A stretch of 64,000 nucleotides of DNA from Arthrobacter sp. MN05-02 (GCA_004001285.1 AP018697.1:868001-932000), one strand, 5' to 3'; counted from the first letter of the stretch, positions 16,239 through 25,655 are shown. Notes: a model not told the origin generated them from the letters alone. Program-made: numbers and translations.

Positions 16239-17009
16239 TCAGCCGCGCGGCGCCCCGTCGGTCCAGACGTAGAACTTCTCCGGCCGCCCGGCCGATCCGT
16301 ACTGCGGCACGATCCTCGCCTGGCCCCGGGACACCAGGAATTCGAGGTAGCGCCGTGCGCTGACGCGGGCCATGCCGAGCCTGTCGGCGACGTCGGAGGC
16401 CGAGGTGCCGCGGCCCTGGTCGCGCAGGTCCCTCATCACCGCGTCGAGCGTCGGCGCCGAGAGGCCCTTCGGAGTCGTGATCGTGGCGGTGGCCGCACTG
16501 CCGCCGCCGCCCGGTGCCGTCGTCCGGAGGAGCTGGTCGATCCGGCCCTGGTCCAGTGCTGCGGACCCGTCCGCCGCATGGTCGTCGAGGTCGCCGCGGT
16601 ACGCGACGTAGGAGTCCAGGCGCTGGTTCAGCACGGCAGCACTGAACGGCTTCACGAGGTAGTGCAGAACACCGCCGGCCACCGCGGCGCGCACGGTCTC
16701 GAGTTCGCGGGCGGCCGTGATCGCGATGACGTCGACGGGGTCGCCCGGCCGGTTGCGCAGCGCACGGAGCACCTCGATGCCCGTCATGTCCGGCAGGTGG
16801 ATGTCCAGCAGCACGAGCCGCGGCCTCAGCTCGCCGGCGAGTTCCAGTGCGCGGGCACCGGTGTGCGCGGTCCCGACGACCTCGAACGCGCCGTGGGCGA
16901 GCAGGAATCCGGTGTGGATCCCGGCGACCTGGTGGTCGTCGTCCACCACCAGGGTGGGGATCAGGGGCTGCTTCCTGCGCCGTGCGGCCGAGGGAGTCGC
17001 GCCGGTCAT
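16239..17009 (-). CDS. Response regulator, CitB/DctR family
   Basis: The 256-residue regulator has a receiver domain (residues 17-130): VVDDDHQVAG acidic pocket, LVLLDIHLPDMTG with phospho-acceptor Asp69, and HYLVKPF with the conserved Lys. After a Gly/Ala linker, the C-terminal helix-turn-helix (TSASDVADRLGMARVSARRYLEF) matches CitB/DcuR regulators. Its start overlaps the kinase stop (ATGA). The pair lies divergent to tctCBA, so it most likely activates tricarboxylate uptake. Confidence 0.9.
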   Translation of the reverse strand: MTGATPSAARRRKQPLIPTLVVDDDHQVAGIHTGFLLAHGAFEVVGTAHTGARALELAGELRPRLVLLDIHLPDMTGIEVLRALRNRPGDPVDVIAITAARELETVRAAVAGGVLHYLVKPFSAAVLNQRLDSYVAYRGDLDDHAADGSAALDQGRIDQLLRTTAPGGGGSAATATITTPKGLSAPTLDAVMRDLRDQGRGTSASDVADRLGMARVSARRYLEFLVSRGQARIVPQYGSAGRPEKFYVWTDGAPRG

Positions 17010-18598
17010 GGCACCTGCAGCGTGGTGCGGGGGGTGTCGACGATCGACGGCGCGAGCCAGACGGTGAACTCCGCGCCGCCGAGGCCGGAGTCGTCGACGA
17101 CGACATGCCCGGAGCGGCGGCGCGCGATGCGGTCCACGAGCGCGAGACCGAAGCCGCGCGTCCCGGTGGAGCCGCCGTCCTTCGTGGAGTAGCCGGAGGA
17201 GAAGATGCCGTCGATGTGCGCCGGCGCCACGCCCGGACCGTCGTCGGAGACCGTGATGCGCACGGCGTCGTCGGCCGTGTCCACGTGGACGACGACTTGC
17301 CCGTCGGGGCGACCGCTGCCGGCCACGGCCTCCATCGCGTTGTCGATCAGGATGCCGAGCACGGTCACGACGTCGGTGGTGCCGTCCGGCTCGAGCGTCG
17401 AGGTGTCGTCGATCGAGAGCGTGATGCCCTTCTCCGCGGCGATGGTGCTCTTCGTCATGAGCAGGCTCGCGGCGTCGGGGTCCTGGATGCCCGGGGCGAT
17501 CGAACCCGAGACGAGCGAGCCGCCATGGCCGGACCGCGAGATGAAGTCCACGGCCTGGTCGGTGCGGCCCAGCTCGAGCAGGCCCGAGATGGTGTGCATG
17601 CGATTGGCGAACTCGTGCGCCTGCGCCCGGAGCGCCTGCGTGACGTCGCGTTCGCCGTCGAGGTCGGTGAGCAGCTGGTACAGCTCGGTACGGTCACGGA
17701 GGATCATGACGCGGCCCACGCGCGTGCCGTCCACGAGGGCGTCGGACGTACGGGCGAGGAGGACGCGCTCGCCGGACAGCACGGTCTCGTCGGTGTCGGC
17801 CGGATCGACGAGGAGCCGCGCGAGGGCGGGCTCCATGACGTCGTCGGCCAATTCGCCCGTGGCGGCGTCGTCGAGGCCCAGGAGCCTCTTGGCCTCGTCG
17901 TTGAGGAGGGCGATCCGGTGGTGCTCGTCGACGGCGACCATGCCCTCGCTGATGCCGTGGATCATGGCGTCCCGGGTCTCGAGGAGGGAGGCGATCTGCT
18001 CGGGTTCCAGCCGGTAGATGCGACGCCATACCAGGCGCGAGATCCAGATGGCGCCGGCGGACCCCACGAGCGCGGCCACGATCAGCCACGCCAGGAGGCG
18101 CGGGAGGTCCTCGTAGAGGTCGGCGTCGAGCTCCGACTCGAGCGTACCGACGGACGCCGTGCCGATGATGCCGCCGGCGCCGTCGTAGATGGGCACCTTC
18201 ACACGCCAGGACTCGCCGAGCGTCCCGGTCTGGGTGCCCACGAAGATGTCCCCGGAGAGCGGGATGGAGGGATCGGTGGAGACCACCTCGCCGATGAGCT
18301 CGGGATTGGGGTGGGAGTAGCGGATGCCCTCCTCGTCCGTGACGACGACGTAGGTCACGCCCGTGGACTGCCGGATGAGGTCGGCGATGGGCTGGATGGC
18401 GGCGCTGGGATCCGGCTGGTCGAAGGCCTCGACCACCGAGGGCAACTGGGCGACCGACTGGGCGACGCCGACCATCCGGTCCTCGTACTGCTCCCGGATC
18501 TGCAGGCGCTGCATGGTCACGGCGGTGGAACCCGCCACGGCGACGATGACGAGCACGATGGCCAACTGCAGGAAGAACAGCTGCGATCGAAGCGACAT
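17006..18598 (-). CDS. Sensor histidine kinase, CitA/DcuS family
   Basis: This 530-residue membrane kinase has helix 1 at FFLQLAIVLVIVAVAG and helix 2 at LLAWLIVAALVGSAGAIWI, enclosing an extracytoplasmic PAS-like sensor domain. A cytoplasmic PAS follows (AVDEHHRIALLNDEAKRLLG). The kinase core has HEFANRMHTISGLLEL (phospho-His in the DcuS/CitA HEFxN box), LIDNAMEA (N box), DDGPGV (G1) and GFGLALV (G2). The ATG at 18598 has GAGGAT 9 bp upstream. The in-frame ATG at 18616 lacks one but could be used leaderless. The likely ligand is citrate or another di/tricarboxylate. Confidence 0.9.
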   Translation of the reverse strand: MSLRSQLFFLQLAIVLVIVAVAGSTAVTMQRLQIREQYEDRMVGVAQSVAQLPSVVEAFDQPDPSAAIQPIADLIRQSTGVTYVVVTDEEGIRYSHPNPELIGEVVSTDPSIPLSGDIFVGTQTGTLGESWRVKVPIYDGAGGIIGTASVGTLESELDADLYEDLPRLLAWLIVAALVGSAGAIWISRLVWRRIYRLEPEQIASLLETRDAMIHGISEGMVAVDEHHRIALLNDEAKRLLGLDDAATGELADDVMEPALARLLVDPADTDETVLSGERVLLARTSDALVDGTRVGRVMILRDRTELYQLLTDLDGERDVTQALRAQAHEFANRMHTISGLLELGRTDQAVDFISRSGHGGSLVSGSIAPGIQDPDAASLLMTKSTIAAEKGITLSIDDTSTLEPDGTTDVVTVLGILIDNAMEAVAGSGRPDGQVVVHVDTADDAVRITVSDDGPGVAPAHIDGIFSSGYSTKDGGSTGTRGFGLALVDRIARRRSGHVVVDDSGLGGAEFTVWLAPSIVDTPRTTLQVP

Positions 18599-18618
18599 CG
18601 TTCGAATCATCCTCATAG

Positions 18619-18637
18619 TGTGACACGCCGTGTCACA
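18619..18637. promoter_or_regulatory. Perfect 19-bp palindrome in the citAB/tct divergent region
   Basis: TGTGACACGCCGTGTCACA has two 9-bp arms around a single C. It lies 20 bp before the kinase start and 163 bp before tctC. It is an obvious operator candidate. The TGTGA and TCACA ends are 9 bp apart, not the 6 bp of a CRP site. Confidence 0.55.
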
Positions 18638-18710
18638 TCACAGGATGGCGCACCCGTCCGCGGATTCGCTGTGACCACAAAGACCAATACGAGCAGTACG
18701 ACCGCATCCT

Positions 18711-18739
18711 TTACCGCCGATCAGAAGCCTTCCTAGCCT
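18711..18739 (+). promoter_or_regulatory. Putative tctC promoter
   Basis: TTACCG (18711-18716), a 17-bp spacer and TAGCCT (18734-18739) fit an actinobacterial promoter with a poor -35, as expected for an activated gene. The leader to tctC would be about 55 nt. Confidence 0.4.
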
Positions 18740-18800
18740 GAAGACAGCAGTGGTGACCCGCATCACATCTCGCACTCGAAATCTCAAGGAAGAGAAGATC

Positions 18801-19808
18801 ATGACGATCGATCGCACAACGGCGCGCCGTTCGACCCTCACAACCCTCGCCCTCGTCTCCGCCCTGGCCCTCTCGGCCTGCAGCTCGATGACGCAGAGCA
18901 CCACCTCGGACGAGGCGGAGGGTGCCATCGAGAAGCTCCAGATCGTCGTCCCCGCCGATCCCGGCGGGGGCTGGGACCAGACGGGCCGGGCCATGGAGGC
19001 GGATCTGAAGGAGAACGACCTCGTGGGCAATGCGTCCGTGGTCAATGTGGGCGGCGCCGGCGGTACCAACGGACTCGCCCAACTCGTCACCGAGACGGAC
19101 CCCAACACCCTCATGGTCATGGGATACGTGATGGTCGGTGCCGTGGAGACCAACAACGCGGCCAACCGCATCGAGGACACCACGCCGATCGCCCGCCTGA
19201 CCGAGGAGCCCCTCGTGATCGTGGTCCCCGCGGACTCCCCGTACCAGACCCTCCAGGACCTGCTCGACGACATCGAGGCCAAGGGCCAGGGCGTCTCCAT
19301 CACGGGCGGCTCCGCCGGCGGTGCGGACCACATCCTCGCAGGCTCGGTCCTCAAGGAAGCGGGCATCACCCCCGACAACCTGAACTACATCCCGTACTCC
19401 GGCGGCGGCGAGTCCCTCGCGGCTCTGCTCGGGAACAAGGTCAATGCCGGCATCTCGGGCGTCGGCGAGTACGCGGAGCAGGTCACCTCCGGCAAACTCC
19501 GCGCCCTCGCCGTCTCCGGTGAGGAGGCCGCACCGCAGCTGCCCGACACCCCGACCCTCACCGAGGAGGGCGTGGACCTCGTGCTGACCAACTGGCGCGG
19601 CGTCGTCGCCCCCGGGAACATCGACGACGCCCAGGCGGACAAGCTGACCCAGCTGGTCACCGACCTGCACGGGACCGACACCTGGAAGGCCACCCTCGAG
19701 GAGAACAACTGGTCGGACGCCTTCTTGTCCGGCGACGAGTTCCAGTCCTTCCTCGACGAGGACATCGCCAGCGTCAAGACGACCCTCACCGACATCGGAC
19801 TGCTGTAG
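18801..19808 (+). CDS. tctC: Tripartite tricarboxylate transporter binding protein TctC
   Basis: TctC is the extracytoplasmic receptor of the secondary TctABC transporter. The 335-residue protein has a lipoprotein signal (TLALVSALALSAC, lipid Cys27), then IVVPADPGGGWDQTGRAM, the family hallmark, and NVGGAGGTNG. The ATG at 18801 has AAGGAAGAGAAG directly upstream; the in-frame ATG at 18750 does not. tctB starts 4 bp after the stop. The context is the CitA/CitB-type two-component system divergent to it. Confidence 0.93.
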   Translation: MTIDRTTARRSTLTTLALVSALALSACSSMTQSTTSDEAEGAIEKLQIVVPADPGGGWDQTGRAMEADLKENDLVGNASVVNVGGAGGTNGLAQLVTETDPNTLMVMGYVMVGAVETNNAANRIEDTTPIARLTEEPLVIVVPADSPYQTLQDLLDDIEAKGQGVSITGGSAGGADHILAGSVLKEAGITPDNLNYIPYSGGGESLAALLGNKVNAGISGVGEYAEQVTSGKLRALAVSGEEAAPQLPDTPTLTEEGVDLVLTNWRGVVAPGNIDDAQADKLTQLVTDLHGTDTWKATLEENNWSDAFLSGDEFQSFLDEDIASVKTTLTDIGLL

Positions 19809-19811
19809 CCC

Positions 19812-20354
19812 ATGAGTACCTCCGTGGAGAACGCCCCCGGGAGCGGCACGGCCGCCGCTCCCGGCAGGCCGATCGGTGAGCTGATCTTCGCGCTCCTCAT
19901 CGTCAGCGTCGGAGTGGTCGGGTTCGTGGCCGGCGCCGGCATCCAGACCCCGCCGTCGGCCAGTGACATCGGGCCGCGCGCCTTCCCGTTCGCCGTATCG
20001 GCCCTGCTCGTCGCCGTCGGTGTGGGCCTGGTGATCCAGGTCCTCCGCGGGCACCGCGGAGCGGCCGACGAGGGCGAGGACGTGGACCTCGATGCGAAGA
20101 CCGACTGGTTGACCGTCGGCAAGCTCGCCGGCTTCGTGCTGGTCCACGCCTTCCTCATCGTTCCGCTCGGCTGGCCCGTCGCCGCCGCCTTCCTGTTCTT
20201 CGGAGCGGCCTGGTCCCTCGGGGCCCGCCCCTGGTGGCGCAACCTCGTCACCGCCATCGTCCTGGCACTGGTGCTGCAGTTCGTCTTCGGCGGTCTGCTC
20301 GGCGTCTCGCTGCCTCCCGGCTTCCTCGAAGGGTTCGGTGTCTTCGGTGGATAA
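19812..20354 (+). CDS. tctB: Tripartite tricarboxylate transporter small subunit TctB
   Basis: This 180-residue small membrane subunit has four helices: [41 protein letters not shown], a helix at residues 99-117, and one near the C-terminus. The motif IGPRAFPF is typical of TctB. The gene lies 3 bp after tctC and overlaps the start of tctA by 17 bp. Confidence 0.88.
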   Translation: MSTSVENAPGSGTAAAPGRPIGELIFALLIVSVGVVGFVAGAGIQTPPSASDIGPRAFPFAVSALLVAVGVGLVIQVLRGHRGAADEGEDVDLDAKTDWLTVGKLAGFVLVHAFLIVPLGWPVAAAFLFFGAAWSLGARPWWRNLVTAIVLALVLQFVFGGLLGVSLPPGFLEGFGVFGG

Positions 20355-21957
20355 CTTCTTCCTGCTGATGGAGGGCTTCGCCACGGCGATGCAACCCATC
20401 TACCTGCTCTTCGCGCTCGGCGGCGTGCTCGTCGGCACCGCCGTCGGTGTCCTCCCGGGCATCGGCCCGGCCATGACCGTCGCGCTGCTGATGCCCATCA
20501 CCTACAGCCTGGAACCGACGGCGGCGATCATCGTCTTCGCCGGTATCTACTACGGCGGCATGTACGGCGGGTCGACCACGTCCATCCTGCTCAACACCCC
20601 CGGCGAGTCGTCGTCGATCGTCACGGCGCTCGAGGGCAACAAGATGGCCAAGGCCGGCAGGGGTGCGGCAGCGCTGGCGACCGCGGCGGTCGGCTCGTTC
20701 GTCGCCGGCACCATCGCCACCGTCCTGCTCAGCTTCGTCGCCCCGTACGTGGCGGCCTTCGCGGTGCAGATCGGCCCCGTGGAGTACGTGGCCCTGATGG
20801 TCGTGGCCTTCCTGACGGTCGGCGCACTCCTCGGATCGTCCGTACTGCGCGGTCTCGCGTCCCTCGGCCTCGGCCTCTTCATCGCGCTCGTGGGCTTCGA
20901 CTCACTCACCGCCCAGCAGCGCTACACCTTCGGCAGCCCCTTCCTCGCGGACGGGATCGACGTCGTCCTCGTGGCGGTGGCGCTCTTCGCCGTCGGCGAG
21001 GCGCTGTACGTGGCCTCCCGCCTCCGGCACGGACCCATCAAGGTCATCCCGGTGACCGGTGGCTGGACGAGCTGGCTGCGCAAGGACGATCTCCGCCGCT
21101 CCTGGAAGCCGTGGCTCCGGGGCACCCTGATCGGCTTCCCGGTCGGCACCATCCCCGCCGGTGGCGCCGACGTCGCGACCTTCCTGTCCTACGCCTCGGA
21201 GCGCAAGCTCGCCAAGGGGAAGAACAAGAAGCAGTTCGGCAAGGGCGCCATCGAGGGCGTCGCGGGTCCTGAAGCCGCGAACAATGCGGCTGCCGCCGGC
21301 GTCCTGGTACCCCTGCTGACACTCGGCATCCCGACGACGGCGACCGCCGCCATGATGCTCGTGGCCTTCCAGCGGTACCAGATCCCCGTGGGGCCGCAGC
21401 TCTTCGAATCGAACAGCACACTCGTGTGGGCGCTCATCGCGAGCCTCTACGTCGGCAACCTGATGCTGCTCGTGCTGAACCTCCCGCTCGTGGGCATCTG
21501 GGTCAAGATCCTCCAGATCCCACGGCCCTACCTGTACGCGGGCATCCTGGTGTTCGCCGTCCTCGGTGCGTTCTCCGTGAATTTCACCCCGATCGACGTG
21601 ATCATCCTGCTGATCGTCGGCATCCTCGGATTCTTCATGCGGCGCTTCGGCTACCCGATCGCGCCGATGGTGGTGGGCCTGATCCTCGGACCCATCTTCG
21701 AGAGCCAGCTGCGCAGGTCGCTCGCGATCTCACAGGGCGATCCCGTGGCACTCGTGCAGTCACCCGTCGCGGCCACCATCTACGTGGTCCTGATCATCAT
21801 CTTCGCGCTGTCCTTGTTGCTGAAGCGCCGGCAGCGCCAGTTCGAGGCGATGGTCGCGGCGAACGCCGACGCACCCGAGGTCGTCCGCGGTTCCGTGGCA
21901 GCCCCCGAAGCCGCCGTCGCCCCGGCGACGACCACCCGAAAGGATCCTGACCGATGA
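20338..21957 (+). CDS. tctA: Tripartite tricarboxylate transporter large subunit TctA
   Basis: TctA is the transport channel, with about 11-12 helices over 539 residues. Family motifs are [37 protein letters not shown] and a second [16 protein letters not shown] segment ([15 protein letters not shown]). The GTG at 20338 sits 4 bp after GAAGGG; a second GTG at 20347 is possible. The C-terminal tail ([11 protein letters not shown] onward) is an Ala/Pro-rich extension. The stop overlaps the usp start (ATGA). Confidence 0.92.
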   Translation: MSSVDNFFLLMEGFATAMQPIYLLFALGGVLVGTAVGVLPGIGPAMTVALLMPITYSLEPTAAIIVFAGIYYGGMYGGSTTSILLNTPGESSSIVTALEGNKMAKAGRGAAALATAAVGSFVAGTIATVLLSFVAPYVAAFAVQIGPVEYVALMVVAFLTVGALLGSSVLRGLASLGLGLFIALVGFDSLTAQQRYTFGSPFLADGIDVVLVAVALFAVGEALYVASRLRHGPIKVIPVTGGWTSWLRKDDLRRSWKPWLRGTLIGFPVGTIPAGGADVATFLSYASERKLAKGKNKKQFGKGAIEGVAGPEAANNAAAAGVLVPLLTLGIPTTATAAMMLVAFQRYQIPVGPQLFESNSTLVWALIASLYVGNLMLLVLNLPLVGIWVKILQIPRPYLYAGILVFAVLGAFSVNFTPIDVIILLIVGILGFFMRRFGYPIAPMVVGLILGPIFESQLRRSLAISQGDPVALVQSPVAATIYVVLIIIFALSLLLKRRQRQFEAMVAANADAPEVVRGSVAAPEAAVAPATTTRKDPDR

Positions 21958-22349
21958 GCACGATCGTCGTGGGCTACGTGCCCAATGCCCTGGGCGATGC
22001 CGCCGTCGCCGAGGCGGTGGAGGAGGCCCGACGCCGGGACGCCGAGCTCGTGGTCATCAACACCACGCGCGCCGACCGCCTCGTCAATCCCGCCTACGCC
22101 GACTCGGAGGACGTCTCGAAGCTCGAGGGCTTGCTCCGGTCCACCGGCGTCCCGTACTCGGTCCGGCACAGCATCTCCGAGGCCACGGCGGCCGAGGAGG
22201 TCGTGGACACGGCAGAGGAACTGGACGCGGACCTGATCGTGATCGGGCTGCGGCACCGGACACCGGTCGGCAAGCTGATCATGGGGTCGACGGCGCAGAC
22301 CATCCTGCTCTCGGCCCGCTGCAACGTCCTGGCGGTCAAGCTGGCCTGA
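21954..22349 (+). CDS. Universal stress protein (UspA family)
   Basis: The 131-residue single-domain Usp starts with [16 protein letters not shown] and ends with the ATP-binding motif [36 protein letters not shown], a close fit to G2xG9GS. It overlaps tctA by 4 bp. Usp proteins bind ATP and often modulate partner transporters, so a link to TctABC function is plausible but not shown. Confidence 0.9.
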   Translation: MSTIVVGYVPNALGDAAVAEAVEEARRRDAELVVINTTRADRLVNPAYADSEDVSKLEGLLRSTGVPYSVRHSISEATAAEEVVDTAEELDADLIVIGLRHRTPVGKLIMGSTAQTILLSARCNVLAVKLA

Positions 22350-22394
22350 CGCTGCAGCACCCCGCGTCACGACGGGGGAACGCCTGGGCTCCAG

Positions 22395-22436
22395 GACGAC
22401 GGCGGGCCACTCCGGAAGGGGTGGCCCGCCGTCGTC
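22395..22436 (+). terminator. Terminator of the tctCBA-usp operon
   Basis: GACGACGGCGGGCCAC (22395-22410) and its exact complement at 22421-22436 make a 16-bp perfect stem with a 10-nt loop, 45 bp after the usp stop. Confidence 0.85.
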
Positions 22437-22612
22437 GTGCCGGGCGGGAACCGGCGGAAGGGTGGCGTCGTCGGGCCCCGGTGCACAGATCTCCTCGACC
22501 CCGGCGTGAGCGACGCCCGTCGCATCGAGCTGCGCGCCGCGTCGTCGGGCACCGGGTGCCCGTCGACGGCGGGGCCGGCGCGGGGGCGGCGCGGTCGTCC
22601 GCGTTCCGTGGA

Positions 22613-22618
22613 TACGCT
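22613..22618 (+). promoter_or_regulatory. -10 hexamer of a probable leaderless transcript (TACGCT)
   Basis: TACGCT ends 6 nt before the GTG at 22625. No ribosome-binding site is present in the gap, so transcription would begin at or next to the start codon. Confidence 0.5.
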
Positions 22619-22624
22619 GGATCC

Positions 22625-23386
22625 GTGACCGCTGTCGGAGACGCCCTCCTCGCCCTCGCCCCCACCGCGGGTGCCGTGGTGCTCCTCATGGCCGTCCCCC
22701 TCGGCGTCCTCAGCTGGTCGCGGTCTCCCCATCGTTTCGCTCCTGCCCTCGCCGTCCTCCGCGGCGCGGTGCAGCTGGGGCTCATCAGCCTGATCCTGGG
22801 CGGGGTCATCACGGATCCGGTGTGGGTGGCCTGTGCGCTGCTCGTCATGTTCACCGTCGCCACCGGAACCGCCACAGGCCGCATCGGGTTCACCCGCGCC
22901 CACCTCGCCGTCGTGGCCTCCGGCATGGCCCTGGGCGTCACCGTGACCCTCGCCATCGTGTTCGCCACGGGGGCGATCCTCCCGGAGCCGCGCTACCTCC
23001 TGGCGCTCGGCGGGATCGTCATCGGCAACACGATGTCCATCGCCACGCTCGCCGGCCGGCGGCTCCGCCGATCGACCCTCGAGCGATGGGACGAGGTGGA
23101 AGGCTGGCTCGCTCTCGGGGCGACGCCGAGGAGGGCGACCCTGGAGCTGGCGCGCACCGCGGTGTACGAGGCCCTCATCCCGTCGACCGACCAGACGAGA
23201 ACGACGGGCCTGGTCACGCTCCCGGGCGCCTTCGTCGGTGCGATCTTCGGCGGGATCTCGCCGCTCGAGGCCGGACGCTTCCAGATCGTGGTCCTCGCCT
23301 CGATCATGGCGGCGGGCGCACTGACCGCCGTCGTCCTGGTGCGCGGGCTCGCCCCCGCCACGTCCAGGCCCGTTCCGCTCGACTAG
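22625..23386 (+). CDS. ABC transporter permease, UPF0014/FetB family
   Basis: The 253-residue membrane protein matches the UPF0014 family (E. coli FetB, linked to iron export). It has about seven helices and the conserved LALGGIVIGNTMS, EGWLALGATPRRATLELAR and TTGLVTLPGAFVGAIFGG. A FetA-type ATPase would be the expected partner, but none is adjacent. The GTG at 22625 is taken from the family-like N-terminus and a -10 hexamer 6 nt upstream. Confidence 0.85.
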   Translation: MTAVGDALLALAPTAGAVVLLMAVPLGVLSWSRSPHRFAPALAVLRGAVQLGLISLILGGVITDPVWVACALLVMFTVATGTATGRIGFTRAHLAVVASGMALGVTVTLAIVFATGAILPEPRYLLALGGIVIGNTMSIATLAGRRLRRSTLERWDEVEGWLALGATPRRATLELARTAVYEALIPSTDQTRTTGLVTLPGAFVGAIFGGISPLEAGRFQIVVLASIMAAGALTAVVLVRGLAPATSRPVPLD

Positions 23387-23444
23387 GCGGGGCCCGACGC
23401 CGTCGGGCGGGAATGCCGAGCCCTCCGGAAGCGCTGCACGGGAT

Positions 23445-24464
23445 ATGAAGAAGATCGGATTCCTGTCCTTCGGCCATTACCAGGACGTACGCGGCTCCCT
23501 GGTCCCCACAGCACAGGAATCCCTGGTGCAGGCCGTCGAACTGGCGGTCGCGGCGGAGGAACTCGGCGTCGACGGCGCGTACATCCGCGTCCACCACTTC
23601 GCGCCGCAGTACTCGGTGCCGTTCCCCCTGCTCGCCGCCATGGCCGCGCGGACGAAGACCATCGAGCTCGGCACGGGCGTGATCGACATGCGTTACGAGA
23701 ACCCGCTGTACATGGCGGAGGAAGCCGCGGTCACCGACCTCATCAGCAACCGGCGACTGCAGCTCGGTATCAGCCGCGGGTCTCCCGAGACCGCGCTCGA
23801 CGGCTCGCGGACCTTCGGCTACGTGCCGGCGGACGGGACCACGGACGCGGACCTCGCGCGCGACAAGGCCGCGGTGTTCCGGCGGGCGATCGCAGGTCAC
23901 GGCGTCGCCGACGCCGACCCCCGCATGACCGGCAGCCGGGGCAGGCTGCCGATCGACCCCCTCTCGCCCGGGCTGCCGGAGCGCATCTGGTGGGGTTCCG
24001 GCACCCGGGCCACCGCGCAGTGGGCGGGGGAGCAGGGGATGAACCTCATGAGCTCCACGCTCCTCACCGAGGACACCGGTGTCCCGTTCGACGAACTCCA
24101 GGCCGAGCAGATCGACATCTTCCGCACGGCATGGGCGGATGCCGGACATGCCTGGAGACCGAGGGTCTCGGTGAGTCGCAGCATCCTGCCCATCGTGAGC
24201 GAGACGGACGAGTACTACTTCGGCGTCCGTGCCCAGCGGGAGTCGACGGATCAGGTGGGGATCCTCGACGGTGCGAGGTCGCGCTTCGGCCGCAGCTACA
24301 TCGGGGCGCCGGATGTCATCGCGGAACAGCTCGCCGCCGACGCGGCCGTCCAGGCCGCCGACACGCTCCTCGTGACCATCCCGAACCAGCTGGGCGTGGA
24401 CTTCAATGCCGCGCTGCTGGGCAACATCGTGACGCTCGTCGGACCGGCCGCGGGGCTGCGCTGA
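23445..24464 (+). CDS. LLM-class flavin-dependent monooxygenase (luciferase-like)
   Basis: This 339-residue TIM-barrel enzyme is of the bacterial luciferase type and would use FMNH2 (or F420H2). The N-terminus KKIGFLSFGHYQ is followed by LAVAAEELGVDGAYIRVHHF, then LGTGVIDMRYENPLYMAEEAA and GRLQLGISRGSPE-like sequence at RRLQLGISRGSPE, both typical of group I LLM oxidoreductases. Substrate unknown. It stands alone after the FetB-like gene; the start is the only ATG near the family N-terminus, with no clear binding site. Confidence 0.88.
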   Translation: MKKIGFLSFGHYQDVRGSLVPTAQESLVQAVELAVAAEELGVDGAYIRVHHFAPQYSVPFPLLAAMAARTKTIELGTGVIDMRYENPLYMAEEAAVTDLISNRRLQLGISRGSPETALDGSRTFGYVPADGTTDADLARDKAAVFRRAIAGHGVADADPRMTGSRGRLPIDPLSPGLPERIWWGSGTRATAQWAGEQGMNLMSSTLLTEDTGVPFDELQAEQIDIFRTAWADAGHAWRPRVSVSRSILPIVSETDEYYFGVRAQRESTDQVGILDGARSRFGRSYIGAPDVIAEQLAADAAVQAADTLLVTIPNQLGVDFNAALLGNIVTLVGPAAGLR

Positions 24465-24486
24465 CCCTGCGGCGCACCAGAACCCG

Positions 24487-24666
24487 AGCGGTGGGGTTTC
24501 CCCTCCGGCGAACGACGGCATCTTCTGCATTCTCGACCAGCGTCCCCGTGCTTTCCCGGATGAGCAGCAGCGCTTCCTCAGTTCCTTCGTCCGCCGCGCC
24601 CAGCAGGAGATTGGGCGCTCACGCCACGCCGAAGAAGCAAGGCGCCGCGACGCGACGAGGAACTGA
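24487..24666 (+). pseudogene. Remnant of a GAF-domain protein (C-terminal fragment)
   Basis: The gap between two annotated genes reads in one frame as NDGIFCILDQRPRAFPDEQQ and then RFLSSFVRRAQQEIGRSRHA, ending at a TGA at 24664-24666. The pattern GxxCxLDxxPRxFxxEEQxxL is the usual end of a GAF domain. Third codon positions are GC-rich. The frame has no start codon and opens only after a stop at 24430-24432, so it is a decayed fragment rather than a gene. It lies beside three intact GAF-ANTAR genes but ends differently, with no ANTAR domain. Confidence 0.6.
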
Positions 24667-24676
24667 GCCGCAGGGA

Positions 24677-25393
24677 TCAGGGGGTGTGCGCCGTGCCGCC
24701 GGTCAGCTCGAGGGCGATGTCCGCGACGGAGCGCCTGCCCTGCTCCGCGCGGGCGACCAGCTCACGGAACGCGCTGCGGTCGTCGATGCCCAGCTGGGCC
24801 ATCAGGATGCCCTTCGCCATGCCGATGCGGTCGCGCATCTGCAGCGCGGTCGCCAGTTCCGACCGGATCTGGTGCGGCGTCTCCGTCGTCTGGACGTGGC
24901 TGAGCAGGGCGGCGGCGGGAACGGCGAAACGCGTCAGCGCCCGCTCGGTGGCCTCGTCGAACGCGTCGGGCCGGGTCGAGTACACCTTCATGGCCCCGAG
25001 CGGCGTACTGCCCTGGATCAGGGGAACGCTCTGGCAGGACTGCACGTCCATCGCGGCAGCGGCTTCTGCCCACCTCGGCCAGCGCTGGCCGGCGGCGGTG
25101 GTGTCGTCCACGCGGACGGGTGCGCCGCTGGACCACGCGGTGAGGCAGGGGCCCTCGGAGAACTCGTACTGCAGTTCGTCGGCACGCCGGACGAGGGTGT
25201 CGGTGGCGCCGGTGCTCGTGCGCTCCCCATGGTGGATCAGGGATACACCGGCTCCGATCGCGCCCGGGATGAGGTCGCGTGCAGCTTCGGCGAGCAGGTC
25301 GACAGCGTGCTGCACGGTCTCCTCGGTGAGCAGGAGACCGCGGACGCGCCCGAAGACCACGGCCAATTCGTTGAGATTGGGCTCTGGATTCAA
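24677..25393 (-). CDS. GAF-ANTAR domain protein (1 of 3)
   Basis: The 238-residue protein has an N-terminal GAF domain (about 20-160; ADELQYEFSEGPCLTAW, GAMKVYSTRPDAFDE) and a C-terminal ANTAR domain (about 170-232; ALQMRDRIGMAKGILMAQLGIDDRSAFRELV). ANTAR domains bind paired RNA hairpins and prevent termination. The GAF part would sense a small ligand. The start is TTG at 25393, with ACGAGG 7 bp upstream. It is divergent from the second member at 25656. Confidence 0.9.
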   Translation of the reverse strand: MNPEPNLNELAVVFGRVRGLLLTEETVQHAVDLLAEAARDLIPGAIGAGVSLIHHGERTSTGATDTLVRRADELQYEFSEGPCLTAWSSGAPVRVDDTTAAGQRWPRWAEAAAAMDVQSCQSVPLIQGSTPLGAMKVYSTRPDAFDEATERALTRFAVPAAALLSHVQTTETPHQIRSELATALQMRDRIGMAKGILMAQLGIDDRSAFRELVARAEQGRRSVADIALELTGGTAHTP

Positions 25394-25431
25394 GATAAGC
25401 CTCGTGGTGTCCAGGTGCCGGCCATGCCGAC

Positions 25432-25471
25432 GATAGTCAGCGCCCTCTTCTGGACAGGTCCAAGATAGTCA
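25432..25471. repeat. Spaced direct repeat GATAGTCA
   Basis: GATAGTCA occurs at 25432-25439 and 25464-25471, 32 bp apart (about three helical turns), each followed by a base and CG. It lies in the 262-bp gap between two divergent GAF-ANTAR genes and may be a regulator site. Confidence 0.35.
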
Positions 25472-25655
25472 ACGGGTGAAAGTGAGGCAAGTTCCGGACC
25501 GCGGCGCCTGGTGCTCGATCGGACAGAGGGATCCCGTCCCCGGCGTCTGTCCTCACACCGCTCTGCTCGCTAGCATTGTCGGCAGTTGTTCAGCAGCCAG
25601 CAGCTTCCTGTTCGCCGTGCCCTCTCGGGGCACCGCACTTCAAGGGGGACATGCG

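Noticed and set aside
18619..18637. CRP-type site
   Set aside because: TGTGA and TCACA are separated by 9 bp, not 6, although the half-sites look similar.
18711..20399. 562-residue minus-strand frame opposite tctC and tctB
   Set aside because: It is a mirror of the tct genes, with no motif and no ribosome-binding site.
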